The notes under the pieces are model-generated. The model had not been told where the DNA came from and ran no database searches. It saw only the letters and a program-made list of their open reading frames with translations. A stretch of DNA of 64,000 bases, taken from Chitinophaga alhagiae. Its GTDB lineage: Bacteria > Bacteroidota > Bacteroidia > Chitinophagales > Chitinophagaceae. The stretch lies in assembly GCF_003568665.1 (NCBI RefSeq), contig NZ_QXMH01000001.1, forward strand, positions 1 to 64,000, written 5' to 3'. How positions within the stretch are numbered: the first letter of the stretch is position 1; each line of letters begins with the position of its first letter. Position numbers and translations under genes: made by a program. Of the stretch, positions 51,964 through 61,181 are shown one piece after another.

Positions 51964-52137
51964 AGCTTGCTTTTTTGCAAATAAACGAAATTTCATAGGC
52001 TTGGATTATAGAACTTTGTGAATCGTATTTTGTAACGTTATTTTGCAAATATATACTTTATATTAAAAAAAACAATCTTATGTGATGTTAATTACTTGTT
52101 ATAACAGGCAAAACACACACATAAAGACCTGAAAAGC

Positions 52138-53508
52138 ATGGCTAAAGTACATTTCATAGCGATAGGCGGCAGCGTCATGCACCAGTTGGCCATCGCCCTC
52201 CGGAACAAAGGCTACCAGGTGAGCGGCAGCGATGACGAAATTTACGAGCCGGCGCGTACCAACCTGGCCAATGCCGGCATCCTCCCCCCCGCCATCGGCT
52301 GGGAGCCCTCCCGGGTTACGGCTGACCTAGACGCGGTGATACTCGGCATGCACGCCCGGGCAGACAACCCCGAGCTGGCCAAAGCGCAGCAGTTGGGCCT
52401 GAAGATCTATTCCTTCCCCGAGTATATTTACCAGGAAAGCCAGGGAAAGACCCGGGTGGCCGTAGGCGGCAGCCATGGCAAAACCACCATCACGGCCATG
52501 ATCATGCACGTGCTGCAGCAATGCCAGGTGCAGTTTGACTACCTGGTGGGCGCCCGCCTGGAAGGTTTCTCCCAGTCCGTCAACATCACTGATGCGCCGC
52601 TGATTGTATGCGAGGCGGACGAGTACCCCGCTTCCACGCTGGAAAAAAGGCCCAAGTTCCACTTCCTGCACCCCCACATAGCCGTGCTGAGCGGCATTGC
52701 CTGGGACCACATCAATGTATTTCCCACTTTTGACATATACCTGGAGCAGTTTGCCATTTTTATCCGCACCATGGAGCCGGGCGGCAAGCTGATCTACAAC
52801 CACGGGGACGAAACCCTGCGCGCCCTCGTGGAGCGCGAAGGCGGCCACCTGGAGCGCATCCCCTACGGCGTGCCGGAGCATACCATCCTCAACGGCACTA
52901 CGCGGGTGCGCTTCGGCAATGTGTCTACAGACCTGCTGGTGTTCGGCGAGCATAACCTGCTGAACATCCACGCCGCCCTGCTGGTTTGCCGCGCCCTGGG
53001 CATCGGTGACATAGACTTCCTGGCCGCCATTGCCAGCTTCAGGGGAGCGGCCAAACGCCTGGAGCTGGTAGCCAAAAACGCGGATACGGCCATTTACCGA
53101 GATTTTGCGCATGCCCCCTCCAAGGTAAGGGCCACCATTACTGCGGTACGGCAGCAATACCCCGGCCGCAAGCTAGTAGCCGTGCTGGAATTGCATACCT
53201 TCAGCAGCCTGAATGCCGGTTTTATGACAGAGTACGCCGGCGCCCTGGCCCCGGCAGACACGGCCGCGGTGTTCTACAGCGCCCACGCCCTGGAGATCAA
53301 ACGCATGCCAGACCTGAACCCGGACGTGATCAAAAAAGGATTTGGCCGGGAAGACCTTACCATACTCACCAGCCGCGCTGCCCTGGAAACTTTCCTGGAC
53401 CAGCAGGACTTTGATAACACCAACCTGCTCATGATGAGCTCCGGCGATTACGAAGGGCTTGATTTTGCAGGATTGAAAAAATATTTATCGGTTAAGAAAC
53501 CATCATAA
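52138..53508 (+). CDS. mpl: UDP-N-acetylmuramate:L-Ala-gamma-D-Glu-meso-DAP ligase
   Basis: The 456-aa Mur ligase opens with KVHFIAIGGSVMHQLAIALRNKGYQVSGSDDEI (Mpl-type MurC-like N-domain), has the ATP motif VGGSHGKTT (Lys115), CEADEYPASTLEKRPKF, LSGIAWDHINVFP, GEHNLLNIHAALLVC, and in the C-domain YRDFAHAPSKVRATITAVRQQYP and VLELHTFSSLN. The ADEYPAS segment is typical of Mpl rather than MurC. Mpl joins recycled murein tripeptide to UDP-MurNAc. The exonuclease gene follows after 3 nt. Confidence 0.94.
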   Translation: MAKVHFIAIGGSVMHQLAIALRNKGYQVSGSDDEIYEPARTNLANAGILPPAIGWEPSRVTADLDAVILGMHARADNPELAKAQQLGLKIYSFPEYIYQESQGKTRVAVGGSHGKTTITAMIMHVLQQCQVQFDYLVGARLEGFSQSVNITDAPLIVCEADEYPASTLEKRPKFHFLHPHIAVLSGIAWDHINVFPTFDIYLEQFAIFIRTMEPGGKLIYNHGDETLRALVEREGGHLERIPYGVPEHTILNGTTRVRFGNVSTDLLVFGEHNLLNIHAALLVCRALGIGDIDFLAAIASFRGAAKRLELVAKNADTAIYRDFAHAPSKVRATITAVRQQYPGRKLVAVLELHTFSSLNAGFMTEYAGALAPADTAAVFYSAHALEIKRMPDLNPDVIKKGFGREDLTILTSRAALETFLDQQDFDNTNLLMMSSGDYEGLDFAGLKKYLSVKKPS

Positions 53509-53511
53509 CAC

Positions 53512-54288
53512 ATGTCAGCTTTACAACTCACCCGCCCCCTGGCAATCATAGACCTGGAAACAACAGGCACCAATGTAGCCACAGACCGTATTATCGAGAT
53601 CGCGATCATTAAAGTGATGCCGGACCGTTCCGTGCTCCGGAAAGTAAAGCGCATTCATCCCGGTATGCCCATTCCGCCCGCCAGCACAGCCATTCACGGC
53701 ATTACGGACGAAGACGTGAAAGACGCGCCCCTCTTCAAACAGCTGGCCAATGAACTGCGCCAGTTCCTGGAACATTGCGATATTGCGGGCTACAATTCCA
53801 ACCGCTTCGACATCCCCATGCTGGTGGAGGAATTTCTGCGCGCAGACCTTACTTTCGACATCAGCGACCGCCGCTTTGTAGACGTGCAGAAAATTTTCCA
53901 CCTCATGGAAAAACGCACCCTCAGCGCCGCCTACAAGTTCTATTGCGATAAAGACCTGGAAAACGCCCACAGCGCGGAAGCAGATGCCGTGGCCACCTTT
54001 GAGATACTAGAGGCCCAGCTGGTGCGGTATGAAACCCAGCTGAAACCGGATATGGACGCCCTGGCCGCCTTCACCAAGGAAGACGACTATGTGGATTTTG
54101 CCCGCCGCATGGTGATGCAGAACGGCGTGGAGATGTTCAACTTCGGTAAATACAAAGGCCGCCCCGTAAGGGACGTGCTGAAAGTAGAACCGCAGTATTA
54201 CGACTGGATGATGAAAGCGGACTTCCCCCTCAATACCAAGCAAAAACTGACAGAGATCTACACCAGTATGATGCTAAAAAAATTGTAA
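53512..54288 (+). CDS. DEDDh 3'-5' exonuclease, DnaQ-like, 258 aa
   Basis: The exonuclease domain has AIIDLETTG (Asp14, Glu16; Exo I), IPPASTAIHGITDEDV, IAGYNSNRFDIPMLVEEF (Exo II) and NAHSAEADAVATFEIL (Exo III with His and Asp). A C-terminal segment (FNFGKYKGRPVRDVLKVEPQYYDWMMKADFP) is the small domain seen in ExoX-like proteins. It probably acts in DNA repair or as an accessory proofreader. It starts 3 nt after mpl, so the two are translationally close though functionally unrelated. Confidence 0.92.
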   Translation: MSALQLTRPLAIIDLETTGTNVATDRIIEIAIIKVMPDRSVLRKVKRIHPGMPIPPASTAIHGITDEDVKDAPLFKQLANELRQFLEHCDIAGYNSNRFDIPMLVEEFLRADLTFDISDRRFVDVQKIFHLMEKRTLSAAYKFYCDKDLENAHSAEADAVATFEILEAQLVRYETQLKPDMDALAAFTKEDDYVDFARRMVMQNGVEMFNFGKYKGRPVRDVLKVEPQYYDWMMKADFPLNTKQKLTEIYTSMMLKKL

Positions 54289-54359
54289 TGTTTGGTAAAA
54301 CGCACTATTTTGCGGGGGATATTCCCTATTTTCGCCATCCTAAAAAAAGCTACCGCTAA

Positions 54360-55079
54360 TTGGAAAAGTTGGTTATCATACCTACGTACAATGAGAAGGA
54401 TAATATACGTCAGATCATTGGCGCGGTATTCTCATTACAGCAGGCTTTCCATGTGCTGATAGTAGACGATGGCTCTCCGGACGGCACCGGCGGTATCGTA
54501 AAAGAACTGCAGGCGCAATACCCGGAACAGTTGTTCCTCGAAGAAAGGAAAGGCAAACTGGGCCTTGGCACGGCCTACATCCACGGTTTCAAGTGGGCGC
54601 TGGCCAGGGGTTACCAGTATATTTTCGAAATGGACGCAGACTTTTCCCACAACCCTGCGGACCTGGTGCGCCTCCACCACGCCTGCGCGCACGAAGGGGC
54701 GGACCTGGCGGTGGGCTCCCGTTACGTGAAAGGCGGCAAAACAGAGAACTGGCCCTGGGACAGGGCGGTGCTCTCCTACGGCGCTTCCATTTACGTACGC
54801 TTCATTACCTGGATGCCCGTAAGAGACGCTACAGCCGGTTTTGTTTGCTACAAAAAGGCCGTGCTGGAAAAAATTGAGCTGGACAAGATACAGTTCGTAG
54901 GCTACGCGTTCCAGATAGAAATGAAGTTCACCGCCTGGAAACTGGGCTTTACCATCAAGGAAGTACCCATCACGTTCATAGACCGTAAAGAAGGCTATTC
55001 CAAAATGAGCAAAGGCATTGTGAAAGAAGGCATATTGGGCGTACTGAAAATTCAGTGGCAAAGCCTGTTCGGAAAATGA
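54360..55079 (+). CDS. Polyprenol-phosphate mannosyltransferase-like GT2 enzyme, 239 aa
   Basis: The GT2 domain follows the DPM1 pattern: VIIPTYNEKDNIRQII, VLIVDDGSPDGTGGIVKEL, GKLGLGTAYIHGFKWAL, IFEMDADFSHNPADL (DAD motif), VGSRYVKGGKTENWPWDR, RDATAGFVCYKK, GYAFQIEMKFTAWKLGF, EVPITFIDRKEGYSKMSKGI. It has no C-terminal membrane helices, so it resembles the soluble catalytic form. It moves mannose (or another hexose) to a lipid phosphate for later use outside the membrane. The start is TTG 54360; the next gene overlaps by 4 nt (ATGA). Confidence 0.92.
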   Translation: MEKLVIIPTYNEKDNIRQIIGAVFSLQQAFHVLIVDDGSPDGTGGIVKELQAQYPEQLFLEERKGKLGLGTAYIHGFKWALARGYQYIFEMDADFSHNPADLVRLHHACAHEGADLAVGSRYVKGGKTENWPWDRAVLSYGASIYVRFITWMPVRDATAGFVCYKKAVLEKIELDKIQFVGYAFQIEMKFTAWKLGFTIKEVPITFIDRKEGYSKMSKGIVKEGILGVLKIQWQSLFGK

Positions 55080-55963
55080 AAAAAGCGTTCCTTCAACTCC
55101 ATCTTTCTGTATTCCTCGCCGGTTTTACAGGTATTCTTGGCAAACTCATCACGCTCAACGAAGGGCTGCTGGTATGGTACCGCCTGCTGATAACGGTGGT
55201 GACCATGTTCTTCCTGTACAGGTTCCAGGGCACCCTGCGCAGGCTGCCCCGGCAGGCTGTGCTCCGCATCGGCTTCACCGGTTTTATAGTAGCGCTGCAC
55301 TGGGTGTTCTTTTATGCCAGCATCAAATACGCCAACGTATCTATAGGGGTGGTATGCTTTTCGCTCACCAGCCTCTTTACCGCCCTGTTTGACCCGCTCA
55401 TCAACCGCCGCCGCTTTGACACGGTAGAGCTGCTGCTCAGCATGCTCACGCTGGCCGGCATTATGCTCATTTTCCATTTTGACACGCAATACCGTACCGG
55501 CATTCTGCTCGGCATCCTGTCTTCCATGTTCTGCGCGCTGTTCACCGTGCTCAACAAAAAACTGGTAGTGCAGTACGATACGCCCAATATCACGTTTTAC
55601 GAACTGGCGGTAGGGTTCATCGGCATCAGCCTGGTAATGCCCTTCTACCTGCATGTTTTCCCCGTGGCCTCCCTGATGCCTTCCGCCATGGATCTTGTTT
55701 ACCTGCTGCTCCTGAGCTGGTTCTGCACCGTGCTCATGTACACCCTTTCCATGAACGCGCTGCAGAAAATATCCGCGTTCACGGTCAACCTCTGCTTTAA
55801 CCTGGAGCCGCTGTACACCATTGCACTGGCGTTTTTGCTGTTCAGGGAAAACAAGGACCTGCACAACGGCTTCTACGCCGGGCTGGGCCTTATCCTGCTC
55901 TCCGTGGTGCTGCAAATGCTGCGGGTGGCGCGGCAAAGCCGCAGGGGCGCCATTACCGCATAA
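55076..55963 (+). CDS. EamA/DMT-family membrane transporter, 295 aa
   Basis: Ten membrane helices in two EamA repeats: AGFTGILGKLITLNEGLLVWYRLLITVVTMFF ... GFTGFIVALHWVFFYASIKYANVSIGVVCFSLTSLFTALFDPL and, in the second, GILLGILSSMFCALFTVLNKKLV ... FTVNLCFNLEPLYTIALAFLLF. EamA proteins export or exchange metabolites; substrate unknown. It overlaps the preceding GT2 gene by 4 nt, so coupled translation is likely. ATG 55076 begins exactly at the usual family start. Confidence 0.93.
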   Translation: MKKAFLQLHLSVFLAGFTGILGKLITLNEGLLVWYRLLITVVTMFFLYRFQGTLRRLPRQAVLRIGFTGFIVALHWVFFYASIKYANVSIGVVCFSLTSLFTALFDPLINRRRFDTVELLLSMLTLAGIMLIFHFDTQYRTGILLGILSSMFCALFTVLNKKLVVQYDTPNITFYELAVGFIGISLVMPFYLHVFPVASLMPSAMDLVYLLLLSWFCTVLMYTLSMNALQKISAFTVNLCFNLEPLYTIALAFLLFRENKDLHNGFYAGLGLILLSVVLQMLRVARQSRRGAITA

Positions 55964-56038
55964 CCGCTCATCCTGCTTCCTTTCCTATTTGCGGCCGGAA
56001 TTGTTATTTTGCAGCGCAACAAAATCAACAAACGGCTT

Positions 56039-58876
56039 ATGAAACTATCTCCAGGCTGGCTCCTGTCCCTGACCTTATTGTTACCGGCAGGCCTGAACGC
56101 CCAATCCAAAAAACCGCTTGACCATAGCGTATATGACGGATGGCAAAGCATTGGCACTAAAGCCATCAGCAACAACGGCAAATGGGTGGCCTATACCATC
56201 ACCCCGCAGGAAGGAGACGCCACCCTGGTGGTGCGCAACCTGGAAAACCGGCAGGAAATGACCGTTCCCCGCGGCGCGGCGCCCGTTTTCACGGAAGACT
56301 CCCGGTACGTGGTGTTCAGCATCAAACCCTTTTTTAAAGACGTAAGGCAGGCCCGCATCAAGAAAAAAGCGCCGGACCAGATGCCGAAAGACTCCATGGG
56401 CGTTATACTGCTGGGCGGAGAAAAAAGCATTTACCTGGCCGTGCCCAACGTCAGGTCTTTCAAAACGCCGGAAAAAGGCAGCGGCCTGCTGGCCTACCTG
56501 ATAGACGCGCCTAAAACAGATACCGCCAAAGGCGGCAAAAAACCAGCACCGGCCAAAGACGGCAGCGATGCGGACGAAGATACGCCCGGCAAGCCGGGCG
56601 GTGCCGAAGCAGGCCACCTGGTGATCATGGACCTGCGCAAAGCCACGGCAGACACCGTGAAGAGCGTTACCGCCTACACCCTCAACAAACCCGGCACCAA
56701 AATAGCGCTGGTGGTCAACCCGCCCAAAAAAGACACACTGGGCAAAGCAGGCGTATGGCTGTGGGACGTACAGAACCGCGCGGCAGACACCCTCAGCCGC
56801 GGGCAGGGCACTTTTGCACAGTTCGCCTTTGATGAAAAAGGGCAGCAGCTGGCCTACGCCGGCAGCAGGGACAGCGCCAAAGCACCGCAAAAGTTCTTCT
56901 CCCTGTATTACTTCCGTACCGGGCAGGATAGCGCCCGTATTGCCGTAAACCGCGGTACGCCCGGCATGCCCGCAAAATGGGCCGTGTCCGAGCACGGGAA
57001 CATCAACTTCAGCAAAAACGGTACGGCCCTGTACTTTGGCACCGCGCCGGTAGCCCCGCCCAAAGACACTACCATTGTAGACTTTGAGGTGGCCAAGGTA
57101 GACATCTGGCATTATAAAGATGATTACCTGCAAACCATGCAGCTCAGGAACCTTACCCGGGAACTGAATAAAAGCTACGCCGCCGCATACTTCCCCGCCG
57201 GCGGAGAAAACCGCATGACGCAGCTGGGAAACCCTGACCTGGAAACATTTGTGCAACTGGACGAAGGCAATGCGCCCTACGGCATCGGTTATACGGACAA
57301 GGAACACCGCGTTGCCATGCAGTGGACGGGCAACACCGCCAAAACCGCTTACCTGGTGAACGTACGCACCGGGGAACGCAAGCTGATCAAAGACGATCTG
57401 CTGGGCTACTTCTACCCCTCCCCGCAGGGCAAATACCTCATGTGGTTTGACCTGCCCGCCGGCGAATGGTTCTCTTACGATATTGCCGGCGGCGCCACGC
57501 GCAGCATCAGCAAGGGCATGCCGGTAAAGATGGCGGACGAGGAAATGGACATGCCGGATTACCCGCGCCCCTACATGCCCAGCGGCTGGATGGAAGGGGA
57601 TAAATATGTATACCTGAACGACCGGTACGATATCTGGCAAACAGACCCCAGCGGCAAAACCCCGCCCGTTATGATCACGCAGGGCCTGGGCCGCAAAACA
57701 AGAACGGAACTGCGCAACGTGAAGCTGGACCGGGAAGAACGGTATTTCAAGCCCAAACAGACCCTGCTGCTGAGAGCCTTCAATGACTCCACCCGCTACG
57801 GCGGTTACTACAGCCTGCAGCTGGGCGGCAAAAAAGGCCCGCAGCAGATCGTGATGGGCCCGTACGCCTACCTGGCGCCCGAAAAGGCAAAAGACGCCAA
57901 CGTATATACCTTTCAACGGCAAACCTACGTGGCGTCTCCAGACGTGTACGCCGGCCGGGATATAGCCACCGCGGAGCGCCTCAGCGCCATCAACCCGCAG
58001 CAGGCCTCCTATAACTGGGGAACGGCGGAGCTGTTTTCCTGGGCCACCTATAACGGGAAAACCACGGAAGGCATCGTATACAAGCCCGAAGATTTTGACC
58101 CGAAGAAAAAGTACCCCGTGCTGATCTATTTCTACGAGAAGCTGACAGACGGGCTGTACAGCTACCAGGCGCCCGCGCCCACCCCCTCGCGCCTCAACAT
58201 CTCTTTTTTTGTAAGCCGCGGCTACGTGGTGCTGGCGCCTGATATCCGTTATGAGGAAGGCCACCCCGGCAAAAGCGCTTATAACTACATAGTAAGCGGC
58301 GCCGAAGCGCTGGCCCGCCAACCGTGGATAGATAAGGACAACATAGGCATACAGGGGCAGAGCTGGGGCGGTTACCAGGTATGTTACCTCATTACCGCCA
58401 CCCCCATGTTCAAGGCCGCCTGGGCCGGCGCGCCCGTTGCCAACATGACCAGCGCCTACGGCGGCATACGCTGGGAAAGCGGCATGAACCGGCAGTTCCA
58501 GTACGAACATACGCAAAGCCGTATTGGCGCCACCCTGTGGGAAAAGCCGGAGCTGTACATAGAGAACTCCCCGCTCTTCCACCTCCCCAAGGTGACCACG
58601 CCGCTGGCCATCATGCATAATGATGCGGACGGGGCCGTACCCTGGTACCAGGGCATAGAAATGTTCACCGGCCTGCGCCGCCTGGGCAAACCCGTGTGGA
58701 TGCTGAATTACAATAATGAGGCGCACAACCTCATTCACCGCCAGAACCGGAAAGACATCCAGATCAGGGAGCAGCAGTTCTTTGACCACTTCCTCAAGGG
58801 CGCGCCCGCGCCGCAATGGCTCAAAAACGGCGTACCCGCCGTGGAAAAAGGGCGAAATTGGGGATTTGACTACTGA
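56039..58876 (+). CDS. S9-family prolyl-oligopeptidase-like peptidase, exported, 945 aa
   Basis: A signal peptide (MKLSPGWLLSLTLLLPAGLNAQ; ATG 56039 fits it) and a long beta-propeller part (about 30-640) with an acidic/Pro-rich insert near residue 175-195 (APAKDGSDADEDTPGKPGG) precede an alpha/beta-hydrolase domain: VLIYFYEKLTDGLYSYQ, FVSRGYVVLAPDIRYEEG, NIGIQGQSWGGYQVCYLI (Ser775), HNDADGAVPWYQGIEMF (Asp) and NYNNEAHNLIHRQN (His). It likely removes dipeptides or cleaves after proline in the periplasm or at the surface. It is larger than typical DPP4 homologues (about 700-750), mostly through the propeller. Confidence 0.92.
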   Translation: MKLSPGWLLSLTLLLPAGLNAQSKKPLDHSVYDGWQSIGTKAISNNGKWVAYTITPQEGDATLVVRNLENRQEMTVPRGAAPVFTEDSRYVVFSIKPFFKDVRQARIKKKAPDQMPKDSMGVILLGGEKSIYLAVPNVRSFKTPEKGSGLLAYLIDAPKTDTAKGGKKPAPAKDGSDADEDTPGKPGGAEAGHLVIMDLRKATADTVKSVTAYTLNKPGTKIALVVNPPKKDTLGKAGVWLWDVQNRAADTLSRGQGTFAQFAFDEKGQQLAYAGSRDSAKAPQKFFSLYYFRTGQDSARIAVNRGTPGMPAKWAVSEHGNINFSKNGTALYFGTAPVAPPKDTTIVDFEVAKVDIWHYKDDYLQTMQLRNLTRELNKSYAAAYFPAGGENRMTQLGNPDLETFVQLDEGNAPYGIGYTDKEHRVAMQWTGNTAKTAYLVNVRTGERKLIKDDLLGYFYPSPQGKYLMWFDLPAGEWFSYDIAGGATRSISKGMPVKMADEEMDMPDYPRPYMPSGWMEGDKYVYLNDRYDIWQTDPSGKTPPVMITQGLGRKTRTELRNVKLDREERYFKPKQTLLLRAFNDSTRYGGYYSLQLGGKKGPQQIVMGPYAYLAPEKAKDANVYTFQRQTYVASPDVYAGRDIATAERLSAINPQQASYNWGTAELFSWATYNGKTTEGIVYKPEDFDPKKKYPVLIYFYEKLTDGLYSYQAPAPTPSRLNISFFVSRGYVVLAPDIRYEEGHPGKSAYNYIVSGAEALARQPWIDKDNIGIQGQSWGGYQVCYLITATPMFKAAWAGAPVANMTSAYGGIRWESGMNRQFQYEHTQSRIGATLWEKPELYIENSPLFHLPKVTTPLAIMHNDADGAVPWYQGIEMFTGLRRLGKPVWMLNYNNEAHNLIHRQNRKDIQIREQQFFDHFLKGAPAPQWLKNGVPAVEKGRNWGFDY

Positions 58877-58901
58877 TCTTCAACACTTTATAATAACAAA
58901 A

Positions 58902-58921
58902 GCCGGGTCTTTACGCCCGGC
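58902..58921 (+). terminator. Terminator after the S9 peptidase gene
   Basis: GCCGGG / CCCGGC stem with an 8-nt loop followed by a T-rich stretch. Confidence 0.75.
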
Positions 58922-59073
58922 TTTGTTATTTGCCTGTTAACTGGAAGATTTTCAACGGATTCAGTGAATGTTAAGAAATTTTCTAATTAAAATGTTTTGC
59001 CATATACTAATTTTGGTATATTTACATCAGTTTACTGAGCGGATGGGTTGAAAAAACAAATGCAATCAGACCT

Positions 59074-59727
59074 ATGAACACCTATATCCTTCATCCCGAC
59101 ACTACGTTGCACCCCTTTGTGCAACAATACATTGTTCTCGAGAACATTACATCAGCAGCAGACATTGCGGAAAAAAGGCTTTTTACGGCCGGCAAACAAT
59201 ACCTGGTATTTATACAGCAGGGCGGGCTGGCGTTCAAGCCGGCGGACCATGCGGCTTTTGAACTGCCGGAAGCGGCTGTAACAGGGCCGTTCACCTGCCG
59301 CGTAGATGCGCGCGTAACCGGGCCGCTGAACGCCGTTATCGTACAGCTGAACGCTTACGCCAGCCACCGGCTGATGGGCATCAGCATGGAATCCGTTACC
59401 AACTATTACCGCAACCTGGCCAAAGTACACCCCCGCTGGGCGCAAACTGCGCAGGAGCTGCGCACCGCCATGGCGCTGGATGTGGAAAGCGTGCGCCAGG
59501 TGCTTGACAGTGCGCTGGCCAACCTGCTGGCCAACCAGACCGCGGCCCTGCGCCAGGTAGATGAAATTGTGGATTACCTGGCTGAACAGAAAGGCAAAGT
59601 GGCCATGCTTGACCTGGCCCTTCGTTTCAAGACCAGCCGCCATACCCTGGAGCGCCAGTTCATGGAAGTGACGGGGCTTACGCCGCAACTGTACAACCGT
59701 ATATTGCGCAAACAACGATATGCATAA
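59074..59727 (+). CDS. AraC-type regulator with shortened DNA-binding region, 217 aa
   Basis: The N-terminal part (YILHPDTTLHPFVQQYIVLEN ... FTAGKQYLVFIQQGGL ... VTGPLNAVIVQLNAYASHRLMGI) matches the DUF6597-type sensor domain of Bacteroidota AraC proteins. The C-terminal part has the first HTH (VAMLDLALRFKTSRHTLERQFMEVTGLTPQLYNRILRKQRYA) and then stops. Full-length relatives continue about 45 more residues with a second HTH. The downstream bases are a terminator, not a lost second HTH. It may be a dimer-dependent half binder, a dominant-negative form or a decaying gene. Confidence 0.8.
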   Translation: MNTYILHPDTTLHPFVQQYIVLENITSAADIAEKRLFTAGKQYLVFIQQGGLAFKPADHAAFELPEAAVTGPFTCRVDARVTGPLNAVIVQLNAYASHRLMGISMESVTNYYRNLAKVHPRWAQTAQELRTAMALDVESVRQVLDSALANLLANQTAALRQVDEIVDYLAEQKGKVAMLDLALRFKTSRHTLERQFMEVTGLTPQLYNRILRKQRYA

Positions 59728-59753
59728 CCAACTAAACGTACGGAATATTTAAA

Positions 59754-59780
59754 GCGCCGGAAGTGTATTCCGGCGTTTTC
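59754..59780 (+). terminator. Terminator after the AraC-type gene
   Basis: CGCCGGAA / TTCCGGCG stem followed by TTTTCG. Confidence 0.8.
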
Positions 59781-59811
59781 GTTATTTTTAGCGCGAACTT
59801 AAATCCGTACC

Positions 59812-60273
59812 ATGCAACCCGTTGAGACCCGTAAAGGCGCGTACCTTATTTCATCAGACCCGGCATTGCTGCAACTGAACGTTATTCACCAGTACCTTTC
59901 AGAAGATTCTTATTGGGCGAAAAACATCCCGCTTGATATTGTGCGCAGGTCTGTTAACAACTCGCTCTGTTTCGGCGTGTATCATGAAGGGATACAGGTA
60001 GGTTTTGCCCGCGTCATCACAGACCGCGCTACCTTCGGTTACCTGGCGGACGTGTTCATTTTGCCGGCCCACCGCGGCCAGGGCCTTTCCAAGCGGCTGA
60101 TGGAAACCATCCTCTCCCACCCCGATCTGCAAGACCTGCGGAGAATGGCGTTGCTCACAGAGGATGCGCAGGGGCTCTACGCACAGTTCGGCTTCAACGT
60201 GTACGAATACCCGGAAAGGTTCATGAGCCGCCGCATTGGCCCCGCTTATGAAACATATAAAACAGCACCGTAA
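59812..60273 (+). CDS. GNAT-family N-acetyltransferase, 153 aa
   Basis: A single GNAT domain: YLISSDPALLQLNVIHQYLSEDSYWAKNIP, FGVYHEGIQVGFARVITDRATFGYLADVFILPAHRGQGLSKRLMETIL with the acetyl-CoA loop HRGQGLSKRL, and ALLTEDAQGLYAQFGF. This subtype is common in Bacteroidota; the acceptor is unknown. A TATTTTTA box lies about 25 nt upstream. The DUF4230 gene follows after 9 nt, so they may share a transcript. Confidence 0.9.
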   Translation: MQPVETRKGAYLISSDPALLQLNVIHQYLSEDSYWAKNIPLDIVRRSVNNSLCFGVYHEGIQVGFARVITDRATFGYLADVFILPAHRGQGLSKRLMETILSHPDLQDLRRMALLTEDAQGLYAQFGFNVYEYPERFMSRRIGPAYETYKTAP

Positions 60274-60282
60274 TTTTTGCGT

Positions 60283-60897
60283 ATGAAAAAGATCGTTCAA
60301 TGGCTGGTGGTTATCCTCTTCATCGTTTTCATTTTCTGGCTGGGGCAGCGCTTCGGCTCGCGGAACGTGAACGAACAGGTAGTGTCCAACAGCCTCATTG
60401 TAAGAGAAATTGCGGAGCTGGCCAGCCTGGAAGTACAGGGCAACGCCTCCATCAAACGCAGCAATATAGAGAACTCCGGCAGCTGGACAGACAACCTGAA
60501 AAAAGTATTTGCAGAAAATACCATCTGGGTAACGGTGCCTTATACCGCCAAGTATGGTGTAGATGTGAACGAACAGAATTTCTCCGTGAAGGTAGACAAG
60601 AAGAAAGTGCTGGTATCCCTGCCGGCCCCGCAGCTGTTGAGTTACGAGCTGCGCCTCAACCAGATGGAAACCGCCAACAAAAAAGGCTGGCTGATGTTTT
60701 CTGATGATGAAACATACACCGCGGTGCAGAAAAAATTGTATGAGACCTCGCGGGACCAGTTGCAGCAAAACACAATCTACCTGGAGCAGTGCAAGGAAAA
60801 GATCCGCAACACCATGCGCACTTATTACGCGCCCCTGCAGTATGAAGTAGAAGTGAAATTCGGCAACGAGCCCGCCAAAACGCTGAAGCTGCCCTAA
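60283..60897 (+). CDS. DUF4230-family membrane-anchored protein, 204 aa
   Basis: An N-terminal membrane anchor (VQWLVVILFIVFIFWLGQRFG) is followed by the DUF4230 pattern: LIVREIAELASLEVQGNASI, VTVPYTAKYGVDVNEQNFSVKVDKKKVLVSLPAPQLLSYEL. The bulk should be outside the cytoplasm as one beta-rich domain. Function unknown. ATG 60283 was chosen over TTG 60277. The stop overlaps that of the convergent gene at 60894 by 4 nt. Confidence 0.85.
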   Translation: MKKIVQWLVVILFIVFIFWLGQRFGSRNVNEQVVSNSLIVREIAELASLEVQGNASIKRSNIENSGSWTDNLKKVFAENTIWVTVPYTAKYGVDVNEQNFSVKVDKKKVLVSLPAPQLLSYELRLNQMETANKKGWLMFSDDETYTAVQKKLYETSRDQLQQNTIYLEQCKEKIRNTMRTYYAPLQYEVEVKFGNEPAKTLKLP

Positions 60898-61175
60898 CCC
60901 TGCAGGCTGTTGGCCCCTATTTTACGGTCTGCAATGGCGGCCAGCAGCAAAAAAACCGCTTCCCCTTCTACCGCATCATCAATGCGCGCCTTCAGCTGCG
61001 CGCGCAGTTGCTCGGTGGCGCGGCCGCTCCGCAGCAATATCATGTCCCCGATGAGCAGGTTGATCATGCCCCACTCCCGCAGGTCTGGCTGGTGGCCCGT
61101 AGCAGCTACGTATTGCTCCACTACGCCGCGGCAGGCGTCAAAAGCATGTATGGCTTGGATGGTCAGTAACGACAT
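60894..61175 (-). CDS. Hypothetical helical protein, 93 aa
   Basis: A compact, probably all-helical protein (LLTIQAIHAFDACRGVVEQYVAATGH, MINLLIGDMILLRSGRATEQLRAQLKARIDDAVEGEAVFLLLAAIAD) without signal peptide or membrane segment. I recognise no family. It lies downstream of the 239-aa gene at 61340 on the same strand, with the 79-bp repeat array between them. Its stop overlaps that of DUF4230. Confidence 0.6.
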   Translation of the reverse strand: MSLLTIQAIHAFDACRGVVEQYVAATGHQPDLREWGMINLLIGDMILLRSGRATEQLRAQLKARIDDAVEGEAVFLLLAAIADRKIGANSLQG

Positions 61176-61181
61176 GATACA

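Noticed and set aside
56081..58816. 911-codon open frame antisense to the S9 peptidase
   Set aside because: It mirrors codon bias of a GC-rich gene, lacks any domain, and the sense strand has a complete catalytic triad and signal peptide.
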